From Rhodospirillales bacterium (GTDB lineage Bacteria > Pseudomonadota > Alphaproteobacteria > Rhodospirillales > Casp-alpha2), in the NCBI GenBank assembly GCA_021775095.1, contig JAJFII010000057.1, positions 155,518-219,517 on the forward strand: DNA of 64,000 nt, written 5' to 3'. The translations under genes and the position numbers were made by a program. This document shows, piece after piece, positions 26,796-35,740 of the stretch. The first letter of the stretch is position 1, and each line of letters starts with the position of its first letter. Under the pieces are notes generated by a model. That model was not told the DNA's origin. It was given only the letters and a program-made list of their open reading frames with translations, and did no database searches.

Positions 26796-26818
26796 TCCGG
26801 GCCGCCGCCGGATTTTTT
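26796..26818 (+). terminator. Rho-independent terminator after the GAF-PAS kinase
   Basis: A GC-rich stem TCCGG / CCGGA (extendable by a G-T pair) with a seven-base GCCGCCG loop is followed directly by six T residues, ten bases after the kinase stop codon. Confidence 0.6.
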
Positions 26819-26857
26819 CACCGACGTCGTCCGGCAAATGTTATATTTCACTAATTT

Positions 26858-26872
26858 GGGTCAGGACCCTAA
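26858..26872. repeat. Solo copy of the GGGTCAGGACCC motif
   Basis: GGGTCAGGACCCTAA is an imperfect palindrome shared with the ends of the 271-bp element and with the copy near 48000. Such solo copies suggest dispersed ends of a small mobile element or a REP-like family. Confidence 0.5.
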
Positions 26873-27243
26873 GGAGACAGGAGAAAATATTGGGTTTCGG
26901 GGGCGTTCACCGAAGTGGTCGGATTTATGGACAGCCCTAATTAATAGGGCGGTCGCATTATTGGTTGTGACCGCACGGAGAACTGATTCTCGTTGCTCTG
27001 ATTATCTCATATTCCGTTCAGGTCCGAGCGTAATGTTAGCTCGGCCGTTTTGAATATAATTGATCTCATGGTCAGTACATTCCTAGTTAGTCACTCTAAT
27101 CACAATTACGCCGCGGTCAGGTTGGCCCTCTTTTAATAACCCATTGATGTGTGTATTCTTTTTCATACTAGTTCGTTTTGAAGGGCGGCTAAATGAACTG
27201 ATCGGAATGGCTCAATCAACGAAAACAGGATAAAAAGCTATAG

Positions 27244-29229
27244 ATGCGTTCAGCTAAACAACCTTCCTTTGCCATCCAAAATTTATTAGACGTCGCCATT
27301 CAGCATCAGAATGAAGGTCGTTTGCGTGAGGCCGAAAGGTGTTACAATAAGGTAATACGGATTGACCCCAAACAGCCTTTGGCATTGCACATGTTAGGGG
27401 TGATCGCTCTACAAGTTAACAAAAATGATGTCGCAGTCGCATTGATCAAAAAGGCACTCGCTATTAAGCCTGATTTCGCCGACGCGTATTCTAACCTCGG
27501 TGTTGCTCATAAGCGGCTTGGAAATTTAGATGCAGCTGCGGCAAGTTATCGCAAGGCCATTGGCATCAAACCGGATTATTCTGAAGCGCATTCCAACTTA
27601 GGCAATGCCCTATCAGACTTCGGAAAAATGGATGAAGCTGTGGCAAGTTACCGAAGAGCATTATCCCTTAAAACCGATAACGTTGACGCGCTTTCAAACT
27701 TAGGCGTTGCCCTTGAGATGCTCGGAAAACATGACGAAGCTATAGCAAGCCTCCGCAAAGCCATAGCCATTAAACCAGATTACGCCGAGGCACACTCCAA
27801 TCTAGGCGTTGCCCTCATTGGGCGAGGAAGGTTTGACGAAGCTGTCGTGAGCTGTGAAGCTGCCATCGCCATAAATCCCGATTACGCGCCAGCTTACATT
27901 GACTTAGGGAATGCCCTGCTAGCCGTTAGGAAGCTTGACGATGCGGTCGTAAGTATTCGCAAGGCCATTGCCATCAAACCGGATTGTGTTAAGGCGCACA
28001 ATAACTTACTGATGGCCGATCAGTACAGGTTTTGTAACCAATCGGAGACGTTTGAAGACGCGTGTCGATATGGTGAAATTGTTGCACACATTGCCAGGCC
28101 CATCTCTAACCATTCAAACCCGTTAGTCCCGGAGCGACGGCTGCGGGTTGGTATGATTTCGGGCGATTTTCACCAGCATCCGGTTGGTTATTTTCTCAAT
28201 GGGGTTTTTTCAAGAATTAACGTGAAAAATATTGAACTCTACGCCTATACAACACACCCTCTGGAAGATGAACTGACGGTTAAAATCAAATCCAATGTGT
28301 CTAAATGGCGACAGGTGATGGGGGTCTCCGACCAACAGTTAGCCAAAGACATTAATGCGGATGGGATAGATATCCTGGTTGATCTTTCGGGCCATTCTGC
28401 AGGGACCCGATTACCACTATTTGCCTGGAAACCAGCTCCCATACAGGTCACTTGGATTGGCTCCAATGTCACTACCGGGATCAAGGAGATGGATTATATC
28501 CTGTGCGATCAGTGGACTTTGCCGCAGGAGGAAGAAAGTTATTTCGTTGAAAAACCTTGGCATCTCGCAAATACCTGGCTCTGTTTTACACCGCCAGAAA
28601 TTGATATCGAAGGGGGGCCGTTGCCGGTTCTCGGTAACGGGTATATGACATTTGGATGCTTTAATAATTTAGCCAAAATAAACGATAGGGTTGTAATCGC
28701 CTGGTCTGAAGTTTTGCAAGCAATTCCCAACAGCAAACTGTTCCTGAAAACCAAGCAATTGAACGCCATGAGTGTGCGTGAAAATATTTTACTAAGTTTC
28801 GGAAAAAATGGCATCTCCAGAGAGAGGATATTATTGGAGGGTCATTCGCCGCGTGCGGAACTGCTGGCGTCATATCAAAATATTGATGTAGCGCTAGACC
28901 CTTTTCCGTTCCCTGGCGGGATTTCAAGCATGGAATCGCTTTGGATGGGGGTCCCCGTATTGTCTGTAAAAGGAGAAAGGTTTGTTTCTCACGTTGCGGA
29001 AAGCACACTGCGCAATGTCGGGTTATCGAATTGGATTGCAAGTTCTCCAAAAGATTTAATAACAAAAGCCCAAATGATTGCGTCAGACCCGGGTGCGTTA
29101 GTGGTGTTAAGAAAGACTCTGCGTCAGCGCCTCCTAGAGTCACCGTTGTGTGACAGCCAAACGTTTGCTAATAATTTAAGCAACGCATTTCGAGGCATGT
29201 GGAGAACATGGTGTGGTCAAACCAATTGA
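27244..29229 (+). CDS. TPR-repeat O-linked GlcNAc transferase-like protein (SPINDLY family)
   Basis: A 661-residue cytoplasmic protein. About seven tetratricopeptide repeats fill residues 10-260 (recurring A-x-x-N-L-G-x-A-L ... A-I-x-I-K-P-D-Y). The rest (about 285-655) is a SPINDLY/OGT catalytic region with G-D-F-H-Q-H-P-V-G-Y-F, D-L-S-G-H-S-A-G-T-R-L and R-x-x-L-R-Q-R-L-L-x-S-P-L-C-D. Bacterial members transfer sugars to Ser/Thr of proteins such as flagellin, or act in surface glycan synthesis; the acceptor is unknown. A second family member lies at 37934-40054 on the other strand. Codon use and surroundings are more AT-rich than average, and broken glycan-related genes follow, which suggests a decaying or imported island. 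Confidence 0.92.
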   Translation: MRSAKQPSFAIQNLLDVAIQHQNEGRLREAERCYNKVIRIDPKQPLALHMLGVIALQVNKNDVAVALIKKALAIKPDFADAYSNLGVAHKRLGNLDAAAASYRKAIGIKPDYSEAHSNLGNALSDFGKMDEAVASYRRALSLKTDNVDALSNLGVALEMLGKHDEAIASLRKAIAIKPDYAEAHSNLGVALIGRGRFDEAVVSCEAAIAINPDYAPAYIDLGNALLAVRKLDDAVVSIRKAIAIKPDCVKAHNNLLMADQYRFCNQSETFEDACRYGEIVAHIARPISNHSNPLVPERRLRVGMISGDFHQHPVGYFLNGVFSRINVKNIELYAYTTHPLEDELTVKIKSNVSKWRQVMGVSDQQLAKDINADGIDILVDLSGHSAGTRLPLFAWKPAPIQVTWIGSNVTTGIKEMDYILCDQWTLPQEEESYFVEKPWHLANTWLCFTPPEIDIEGGPLPVLGNGYMTFGCFNNLAKINDRVVIAWSEVLQAIPNSKLFLKTKQLNAMSVRENILLSFGKNGISRERILLEGHSPRAELLASYQNIDVALDPFPFPGGISSMESLWMGVPVLSVKGERFVSHVAESTLRNVGLSNWIASSPKDLITKAQMIASDPGALVVLRKTLRQRLLESPLCDSQTFANNLSNAFRGMWRTWCGQTN

Positions 29230-29695
29230 TAAAATAACCAAGCCTGACTTAAATCAGCTTGCCACGAGCAACACTGGTACCACCGGTCGCCAGAGTCCCA
29301 TGGCGGGTTGCGCAGACGATGACCACCAGAGATATTGGGCGGCTTCGCCCACAGAGCGCCAGCAAACTTTGCATGAAGTCTGTGAATATATTGACCCTCA
29401 TGATCCACACGCCGCGTTCAAGAAAAACCTGAATTCTCCTGGTAACATACTCGATTTCGGATTCGGTAGCGGTTTCACTCTCCTCAGTATTGCTAAAGAT
29501 TCGAACTGGCCAATTCCATTGAAATTTCAGCCAAGCTTTGCGTGTAGCGACTGCATTCAATAGATCTCTGAAGTCCCGGACAACGCCCTGGATAACGTTC
29601 TTAGTGCCAGGGTTTAAGTGAATCTGCCGGATCGTGAAACCCAGCATAAAATCATCGGCGACGTCTACCGTGCCCTGAAACCAGGTGGACGGTGA
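29213..29695 (+). pseudogene. Broken SAM-dependent methyltransferase
   Basis: The first frame (ending at 29563) carries a plausible N-terminus and a motif I (N-I-L-D-F-G-F-G-S-G-F). After its stop, two other frames read D-N-A-L-D-N-V-L-S-A-R-V and then D-R-E-T-Q-H-K-I-I-G-D-V-Y-R-A-L-K-P-G-G-R, the motif II to III part of class I methyltransferases. At least two frame changes and stops separate these pieces. A protein-like tail (V-D-V-E-I-E-A-Y-V-R-S-V-G-F) runs into the inverted-repeat element at 29851. The start overlaps the SPINDLY-type gene. A 174-codon minus-strand frame over the same DNA is a shadow. Confidence 0.65.
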
Positions 29696-29850
29696 TTGAT
29701 GTGTGAAGGTTCCGCCAACGGGATTTGAGGCACTGAATAATTTAAGGGAAACGGTTGGGCTTGCAAAAATCACAGCAACAAGCGCAGAAAACTTGGGCTC
29801 TCTTCGGTTTGTCGATGTGGAAATTGAAGCTTATGTCCGCAGCGTTGGAT

Positions 29851-30121
29851 TTAGGGTCAGGACTCATTAATTTCATGCAATTCTGTTTGTCCGTAAGCTT
29901 ACGAATACAAGAAAACAAGCGCAAGGACATGCCGGGCCTATTCGAGCCTTGTTTTCGCACAAGGCGTGAGCTTCCTGGCAAACCCCGAGGGGCGGGGTGC
30001 TTTATCTCTCTGGCTTCGTTAAAAAAACTTGAAAACCGTGAGGTTTCCTGCGTCTTTCCGCCTAACCGATAAGATAAATCACCTCCGCAGAATGGATGAA
30101 ATTAATGGGTCCTGACCCTAA
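29851..30121. mobile_element. 271-bp MITE-like element with 34-bp terminal inverted repeats
   Basis: The left end begins TTAGGGTCAGGAC and the right end is its reverse complement. The first 26 bases of the two ends differ at one position, and the similarity continues as ...TTTCAT(N)2-3ATTCTG to about 34 bases. The interior has no gene but several short hairpins (for example GAAAACC-GTGA-GGTTTCC and CCCC-gaggggc-GGGG). Solo copies of the end motif lie at 26858-26872 and 47995-48010. It looks like a non-autonomous element or a REP-type repeat pair moved by an enzyme elsewhere; no transposase is present here. Confidence 0.6.
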
Positions 30122-30314
30122 CATCGTCGAGAAAGAAAGGTTTAATCTCCACTTGATAATCAGCAGGGTCGTGAACCCGTTGCTGGTTGCCCCCGACGCC
30201 CCTAAATTCAACGCCCGATAAATGAGATTGCCGAATTGATACAGGCTTCGCAACCCATGCAATCCGGTTTGGGGTTATATACGTTCTGGATTCTTGAGTA
30301 GGCAAAATGAGTCA

Positions 30315-30569
30315 ATGACTCTCTTTGTCGATCTCAATGCCCAGCACCAGAACATGCGAGACGAGTCTGCAATTTAGAAGGTAATTGTCGGCTCTGAATT
30401 TATTCTCGGTTCAGCGTTGGAGGACTTTGAGGCAGCTTTTGGAAAATTAGGTAAAGCCAAACATTTGACCTATGTAGGTTCAGGAACTGAAGCTCTGCAT
30501 AGGGCCTTGCGTGCATTGGCAATTGGTTCTGACCGTGGATTGACGAATACAACGGGTACTCTAAAATAA
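30315..30569 (+). pseudogene. Truncated DegT/DnrJ/EryC1 sugar aminotransferase
   Basis: An 85-codon frame reads M-T-L-F-V-D-L-N-A-Q-H-Q, then K-V-I-V-G-S-E-F-I-L-G-S, and Y-V-G-S-G-T-E-A-L-H-R-A-L-R-A-L-A-I-G. This is the N-terminal fifth of a DegT-type PLP aminotransferase used in nucleotide-sugar synthesis. A TAG interrupts codon 21, and the frame ends right after the PLP-phosphate-binding G-S-G-T segment, where a complete enzyme would continue for about 290 residues. The lysine that binds PLP is therefore absent. It fits the view that this region once held surface-glycan genes. Confidence 0.75.
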
Positions 30570-30686
30570 CCGATCATAATTATCGTACCTTGCATTTCGC
30601 GGCGGTTCTACAGCGCCGTGTCGTGCCAACAGATTTTTAATTTTAACAAATGACAGGTTGGCGAAGGCTTTGTTGGTTAGGTTGTC

Positions 30687-30750
30687 GGCCAAGTTGCCCG
30701 TTCCATAAACTTGGCCACGCTTTTAAAAGTGGCCGAGGACGAAAATTTTT
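30687..30750 (+). promoter_or_regulatory. Leader with overlapping hairpins upstream of tctC
   Basis: A perfect 9-bp inverted repeat (GGCCAAGTT at 30687, AACTTGGCC at 30708) shares its right arm with a second stem (GGCCAC at 30713, GTGGCC at 30729). The two stems cannot form together. A run of five T follows at 30746-30750, twelve bases after the second stem. This arrangement, about 60-125 bases before the tctC start, could be an attenuator-type leader; no known riboswitch class is recognised. Confidence 0.4.
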
Positions 30751-30810
30751 GGATCGGATACAACCTAGCGCGGGATGTCTCGCACTTGAAATGAAACACG
30801 GGAGGATCAT

Positions 30811-31782
30811 ATGTTTCGTAAAACTTTAATCGCAGCGGCCGCCGCTGCGATCGTTTCTGTTAGCCATACGCCGGTTGCCTTTGCCGCCGAGTGTATTGCG
30901 CCTGCAAACCCCGGTGGCGGATGGGATTTCACCTGCCGCTCCATATCCAAAATCATGTACGATATCGGAGTTGTCGATAAACCGGTTCAGGTCACCAACA
31001 TGGCCGGTGGCGGTGGCGGTCTGGCCTATTCCCACGTCGTCAATAAACGCAATACGGACGCCGATTTGATTGTCGCCGCTTCGTCGGCGACGGCTACCCG
31101 TCTGGCGCAGAACGCCTATGCCGGCATGACCTATGACCAGGTTCGGTTTTTGGGTTCCATCGGTGGCGACTACGGCGTCATTGCCGTTGCCAAAGACTCG
31201 CCTTTTAACAATCTTGGCGACCTGGTCAGTGCGATCAAATCCGACTCCTCAAAGATCACCTTTGCCGGCGGTTCCGCAGCCGGTGGATTTGATCACCTGA
31301 AGGTTTTGATGACCCTGAAGAAGGCCGGTTTCACCGATGTCACCAAAGTCAAATACATTGGTGTCGATGGCGGCGGAGATGCGGTCACACAGATGATTGG
31401 GGGCCACATTCAGGCGATGACCGGTGATATCTCGGAAGTTGTTGGGTTTATGAAAAACGGTGATATCCGGGTTTTGGCGATCTTTGCTGAAAACCGTCTG
31501 CCAGGCGAGTTCGGGTCCATTCCGACGGCCAAGGAGCAGGGTTTTGACGTTGTCGCACTGAATTGGCGCGGACTTTACGTGCCAAAGGGGATTTCCGATG
31601 CGGACTACAAAAAATGGTCCATGGCCCTCGATAAAGTTGGCAAATCTGCCGAGTGGGAAAAAGCCATGGCCGCAAATGGCCTGATGCCGTTCCACAAAGT
31701 GGGCGACGATTTCCAAAACTATGTCGGCGGATTGATGAAAGAAATCGCTGAGCTTTCACGGGAAATTGGCGTAATCAAATGA
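30811..31782 (+). CDS. tctC: Tripartite tricarboxylate transporter substrate-binding protein
   Basis: A 323-residue periplasmic binding protein of the TctC/Bug type, with a signal peptide (cleavage after A-F-A near residue 26). It starts after a strong GGGAGGA ribosome-binding site. Family features include the P-A-N-P-G-G-G-W-D-F-T-C-R segment, the N-M-A-G-G-G-G-G-L-A motif and the carboxylate-binding loop A-G-G-S-A-A-G-G-F-D-H. TTT systems import carboxylates with ion gradients. It overlaps tctB by four bases and heads an operon with tctB, tctA, an AtuA-like gene and a DUF4387 gene. Confidence 0.93.
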   Translation: MFRKTLIAAAAAAIVSVSHTPVAFAAECIAPANPGGGWDFTCRSISKIMYDIGVVDKPVQVTNMAGGGGGLAYSHVVNKRNTDADLIVAASSATATRLAQNAYAGMTYDQVRFLGSIGGDYGVIAVAKDSPFNNLGDLVSAIKSDSSKITFAGGSAAGGFDHLKVLMTLKKAGFTDVTKVKYIGVDGGGDAVTQMIGGHIQAMTGDISEVVGFMKNGDIRVLAIFAENRLPGEFGSIPTAKEQGFDVVALNWRGLYVPKGISDADYKKWSMALDKVGKSAEWEKAMAANGLMPFHKVGDDFQNYVGGLMKEIAELSREIGVIK

Positions 31783-32219
31783 AGTCAGACCGTTTATTCG
31801 GTTTGATATCCCTCGCTGTGGCGCTCGCATATGTTGCGAGCGCCACACAAATTCAGACCTCGTTCATCATGGACCCGCTGGGGCCAAAATCGTTCCCGAT
31901 TATTATCGGATCCGTGTTGGCGATTGCGGCGTTGGTTCCGATATTTAAACCCGATGCCAACCCGGAGTGGCCGAGCCGTTCGAACACCATGAAAATCGCC
32001 AGTGCGCTTATTGTCCTGATCGGATATGCCCTGGTCATCAGTGATCTTGGTTTTCTGATTTCGACGACGATTGCCGCCGGTTTGGTCAGTTACCAGATTA
32101 AATCCAACGCCAAACAGGCGGCGCTGATCGGAGTGTCCCTGGCCGTTGTTCTGTATGCGGTCTTTAATTTATTCCTTGGCCTCAGTCTCGTCGGCTGGCC
32201 GAAATTTTTAGGCCTTTAA
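31779..32219 (+). CDS. tctB: TctB-family small membrane subunit
   Basis: A 146-residue protein with four predicted membrane segments (about 5-22, 36-55, 68-98 in two parts, 108-135), the usual topology of TctB. The M-D-P-L-G-P-K-S-F-P segment after the first helix is characteristic. It is the small permease subunit of the tripartite tricarboxylate transporter. Coupled to tctC by an ATGA overlap and followed by tctA after 12 bases. Confidence 0.92.
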   Translation: MKSDRLFGLISLAVALAYVASATQIQTSFIMDPLGPKSFPIIIGSVLAIAALVPIFKPDANPEWPSRSNTMKIASALIVLIGYALVISDLGFLISTTIAAGLVSYQIKSNAKQAALIGVSLAVVLYAVFNLFLGLSLVGWPKFLGL

Positions 32220-32231
32220 GGCGGATTACGC

Positions 32232-33737
32232 ATGGAACTTTTTGATTTATTGGGTGTTGGATTTTCCGTTGCCCTGACGCCACAGAATTTAGGTCTCGCT
32301 GTCGCCGGATGTATTTTAGGCACGATGATCGGTGCCCTGCCCGGCCTCGGCCCGTCCAACGGCGTGGCCATTCTCATTCCCCTGGCTTTTTCATTGGGAC
32401 TGGATGCTACGTCCTCCTTGGTGCTGATGACCAGCGTTTATTATGGCGCCATGTATGGCGGACGGATCTCGTCGATTCTTTTGAATATCCCCGGCGACGA
32501 GCCGGCCCTGATGACGACCCTGGACGGGTACCCCATGGCCAAGCAGGGCAAAGCAGCCGACGCGCTGGTGTTGTCCGGCGTCGCGTCTTTTGTCGGTGCG
32601 ATGATCGCCACCCTGGGACTCATTTTGTTGGCGCCGTTGCTGTCGAAGATTGCCTACCTGTTTGGCCCGGCCGAGTATTTTGCCCTGTTCCTGCTGGCGT
32701 TTTGTACGCTCGGTGGCATTGCCTCGAACAATCAGGCAAAAGCCGCCATCGCCGCCGCCATTGGTCTTGGTCTGTCGATGATTGGTCTGGACGGAAATAC
32801 CGGTATGTCGCGGTTGACCTTCGGTTCCCTGCATTTGCTCGAAGGGATTGATTTTCTCGTGGCCATTGTTGGCCTGTTTGCGGTTTCCGAAGTCTTTATA
32901 TTTATTGAGAGCCAGGGCAAAGAGTCTGCGGTGGGTGTGAAACTCGGTAAAATCGCCATTCCCTGGAAGGACATTGTCGCCACCCGCTGGACCATGTTGC
33001 GTGGCACGGCCATTGGTTTTGTTGCGGGTGTTTTGCCGGGAGCCGGAGCGTCGTTGGGCAGTTTCCTGGCCTATATGGCGGAGAAACGCATTGCCAAGGA
33101 TCCGGAAAAGTTTGGCACCGGCGATCCGCGCGGTGTTGCGGCGCCGGAAGCCGGAAACAACGCGGCGGCCGGTGGTGCATTGATTCCCATGCTGACCCTA
33201 GGTGTGCCCGGCAGCGGCACCACAGCGGTTTTGCTGGCCTTGTTGATGACCCTGAATATTACCCCCGGCCCGACCCTGTTCACCGACCGTCCGGACGTGG
33301 TTTGGGGTTTGATTGCGGCGCTGTTGATTGCCAACGTGGTTCTTTTGATTTTAAACGTGCCGATGGTTCGGGTTTTTGTCAAAATTCTTTCGGTTCCGCC
33401 GCAGATTCTGTTGCCAGCCGTGACCATGGTTTCCTTCGTTGGTATTTATTCCCTGTCGGGCAGTAGTTTTGATTTGATGATGATGATTGCCTTTGGTCTC
33501 TTGGGTTACGCGCTGCGTAAACTCGACGTGCCGACTGTGCCGATTATTCTCGGCATTTTGCTGGGCAATCACATGGAAGACAACCTGCGCCGGGCGATGG
33601 TTATTTCCGGTGGTGACTGGAAAATCCTGTTCAGTTCGGGCCTGTCTATTGGCTTGTGGATTGCCGCCATTGGTGGTTTCATTGCGCCCATGTTCCTGCG
33701 TAAGTTTTTGAGCAAACCGCAACGTATTACGGATTGA
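32232..33737 (+). CDS. tctA: TctA-family large membrane subunit
   Basis: A 501-residue permease with about 12 membrane segments. It carries the TctA motif G-A-L-P-G-L-G-P-S-N-G-V near residue 38 and the mirrored G-V-L-P-G-A-G-A-S-L-G near residue 265, and the I-L-L-N-I-P-G-D motif. Together with TctB and TctC it forms the complete carboxylate importer. The next gene starts one base after its stop, which supports one mRNA. Confidence 0.95.
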   Translation: MELFDLLGVGFSVALTPQNLGLAVAGCILGTMIGALPGLGPSNGVAILIPLAFSLGLDATSSLVLMTSVYYGAMYGGRISSILLNIPGDEPALMTTLDGYPMAKQGKAADALVLSGVASFVGAMIATLGLILLAPLLSKIAYLFGPAEYFALFLLAFCTLGGIASNNQAKAAIAAAIGLGLSMIGLDGNTGMSRLTFGSLHLLEGIDFLVAIVGLFAVSEVFIFIESQGKESAVGVKLGKIAIPWKDIVATRWTMLRGTAIGFVAGVLPGAGASLGSFLAYMAEKRIAKDPEKFGTGDPRGVAAPEAGNNAAAGGALIPMLTLGVPGSGTTAVLLALLMTLNITPGPTLFTDRPDVVWGLIAALLIANVVLLILNVPMVRVFVKILSVPPQILLPAVTMVSFVGIYSLSGSSFDLMMMIAFGLLGYALRKLDVPTVPIILGILLGNHMEDNLRRAMVISGGDWKILFSSGLSIGLWIAAIGGFIAPMFLRKFLSKPQRITD

Positions 33738-33738
33738 T

Positions 33739-35112
33739 ATGGTGACACGTGTTCTCGTTCCTTCGGGTGTTTTAGGCCTCGGTTTTGACAGTCAGGCCCT
33801 GGCCCGGGGGATTGCCAAGGGTCCCGATATCATTTGCATCGACGGTGGTTCAACCGATAGCGGGCCGTTTTCTCTCGGCACCGGAACCTCCAAATATTCC
33901 CGCGCCGCGACCAAGTCGGAGTGGCGGCAATTGATGCAGGCCCGGGCCGAGGCCGGGATTCCCTTGGTGATTGGCAGTTGTGGCACCTGTGGTACCGACA
34001 GCACCGTCGACTGGATGCTGGAGATCACCCGTGAACTGGCCGAGGAGTTGGGCCAGGACTTAAAAATTGCCACGATCTATTCGAGCCAGCCCCTTGAGCG
34101 CCTGACGTCGGCCCTGGGTGCCGGGGAAATTACGGCGCTCGAACCTGCGCCTGAAATATCTGAGGCTTCGTTGAAATCCTGTGTCAATGTGGTGGCCCTT
34201 GCCGGGGCTGAGCAAATTGGTGCCGCCCTGGCAACCGGTGCCGATATTGTGCTGGCGGGCCGAACCACCGATACGGCGACGGTTTCGGCCTTGCCACTGA
34301 TGCGCGGCGACCATCCCGGTGCCGTCTGGCACGGTGCCAAAATCGCCGAATGCGGAGCCCTGTGTTCAACCAATCCCATCAGTGGTGTGATTTTAGTGGA
34401 TTTCGACGACGAAGGATTTACCGTCGAGCCGATGGCCGAGGATGCCCGTTGCACGCCGCATTCGGTTTCGGCGCACATGTTATATGAAAACTCTGATCCC
34501 TTTATTTTGTATGAGCCGGGCGGACATCTCGATGTGACGGAGGCCCGTTACACGGCTCTGGACGAGCGCCGGGTTCGGGTTAGCGGTTCGAAGTGGGTCA
34601 GTTCCAACACCTATACGGTGAAACTGGAAGGGGCCCGGATCGGCGGGTATCAAACGACGATTTTGGCGGTCCTGCGCGATGCCCATTATGTTGCCAATGC
34701 CCAGGCCTGGGTCGACAAATTAAAAACCTTTGTGTCCAGGGAAATCTCGAAAAGCATGGGCCTTGGCGATGGCGACTTTGATCTGGAGTTCCGCCTGATC
34801 GGCGTTAACGCAGCGCTCGGGTCGATCGAGACAAAAACCGGCACTCCAACGGAGGTCGGGGTGCTCGGGATTATCACCGCCGGCGACCAGCAAACGGCAA
34901 GCGAGATCGGCAAACTGATTAATCCCTTTGTGCTGCATTATCCGCTGACCTCCGACGAGGAATTACCGACCTTTGCTTTTCCCTATTCGCCGGCGCAATC
35001 GGAACGCGGCGCTTTGTATGAGTTTTCCCTGAACCACGTGCTCCAGTTGAAGGCACCCATGGACGGTTTTACCCTTACCACCCAGGACATTACCCATGCC
35101 CAGGGTTGGTGA
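33739..35112 (+). CDS. AtuA-like (acyclic terpene utilization, DUF1446) protein
   Basis: A 457-residue protein of the AtuA/DUF1446 family, whose founder is encoded with the Pseudomonas citronellol/geranyl-CoA genes. Conserved features include C-I-D-G-G-S-T-D-S-G-P near residue 35, G-S-C-G-T-C-G-T-D near residue 78, and L-A-G-R-T-T-D-T-A. Biochemical function is not established. In this operon it follows a carboxylate importer and precedes DUF4387, a pairing seen in many genomes, so the two probably form an enzyme for the imported carboxylate. The 3' end overlaps the DUF4387 gene by 17 bases. Confidence 0.88.
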   Translation: MVTRVLVPSGVLGLGFDSQALARGIAKGPDIICIDGGSTDSGPFSLGTGTSKYSRAATKSEWRQLMQARAEAGIPLVIGSCGTCGTDSTVDWMLEITRELAEELGQDLKIATIYSSQPLERLTSALGAGEITALEPAPEISEASLKSCVNVVALAGAEQIGAALATGADIVLAGRTTDTATVSALPLMRGDHPGAVWHGAKIAECGALCSTNPISGVILVDFDDEGFTVEPMAEDARCTPHSVSAHMLYENSDPFILYEPGGHLDVTEARYTALDERRVRVSGSKWVSSNTYTVKLEGARIGGYQTTILAVLRDAHYVANAQAWVDKLKTFVSREISKSMGLGDGDFDLEFRLIGVNAALGSIETKTGTPTEVGVLGIITAGDQQTASEIGKLINPFVLHYPLTSDEELPTFAFPYSPAQSERGALYEFSLNHVLQLKAPMDGFTLTTQDITHAQGW

Positions 35113-35407
35113 TCTTGTCTTTAAAGTCAGATCAAAAAATGCGGGCCCTTTTTGGGTGACCATTGATGTGTTTTGCGGCCAACAGAAGGCCTACGAGACG
35201 GTATCCAAGGCGCTCACCACCGAACGGGTGGCCGAGCTGTTTCGCCAACCTGCAAAAAACATCAAACGCTTCGATATTAAGGACCTCAATGTTATAAAGT
35301 TCAGTTTGCCGCGACCGATCGTCCAGGGCGATCGGTTCGACCGGGACATGCACGGGGCACAATGGGCGGTTCTGCTGGCGGAAGCGGAAATCGAATTGGC
35401 TGCTTAA
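35096..35407 (+). CDS. DUF4387 protein
   Basis: A 103-residue protein of the DUF4387 family, recognised from V-R-S-K-N-A-G-P-F-W-x-T-I-D, the N-V-I-K-F-S-x-P-R segment and the closing D-M-H-G-A-Q-W. The family is almost always linked with AtuA/DUF1446 proteins and is presumed to be a small partner subunit. It begins within the AtuA-like gene in another frame, which implies translational coupling. It is the last gene of the TTT operon. Confidence 0.88.
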   Translation: MPRVGDLVFKVRSKNAGPFWVTIDVFCGQQKAYETVSKALTTERVAELFRQPAKNIKRFDIKDLNVIKFSLPRPIVQGDRFDRDMHGAQWAVLLAEAEIELAA

Positions 35408-35740
35408 GGCATTCAGGGGTGGCTTTTGACCGGCACCACCCAGGCCCTTAGCGCAAAATCGATGCCGTTTCGTTGATTTTGGAATATTCGCTGATTTTGG
35501 GATAAATGACACGACGGGTTTGCCACTCACAGCACTCGGTCGTGGAGGATCGGTTTATTCGGATTTTAAGGGGACAGTTGGGCCGTTTAATGCGCCTGGC
35601 CGTTGGCCGGGGTGATCTGCAAATTGTATAATTGTGCCTGCAGGTCGCTTGTCTATAGTCGGTGAGATCAAACAAAAACCTGTAAGATCTAATACCACAA
35701 CCCGGCAACAGGTGCGGCGATCATGCGTCGTCGGAAAACC
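35408..35740. other. Gene-free spacer after the TTT operon
   Basis: No gene is supported. A minus-strand frame at 35448-35708 is Cys/Arg-rich and shadow-like. The right end carries the A-run that becomes the T-tract of the cspA terminator on the minus strand. Confidence 0.45.

Larger units (their letters stand above)
26787..27243. other. Gene-free region before the SPINDLY-type gene
   Basis: A 457-base interval that becomes AT-rich toward the next gene. It holds the kinase terminator, one copy of the GGGTCAGGACCC motif (26858-26872) that also ends the 271-bp element at 29851-30121, and an inverted repeat at 26949-26974 (GCGGTCGCA / TGTGACCGC, one mismatch). No protein gene is supported. Confidence 0.5.

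Noticed and set aside
29249..29773. 174-codon minus-strand frame
   Set aside because: It lies antisense to a recognisable broken methyltransferase and shows no domain of its own.
35448..35708. 86-codon minus-strand frame after the TTT operon
   Set aside because: Cys/Arg-rich composition, no ribosome-binding site and no family; judged non-coding.
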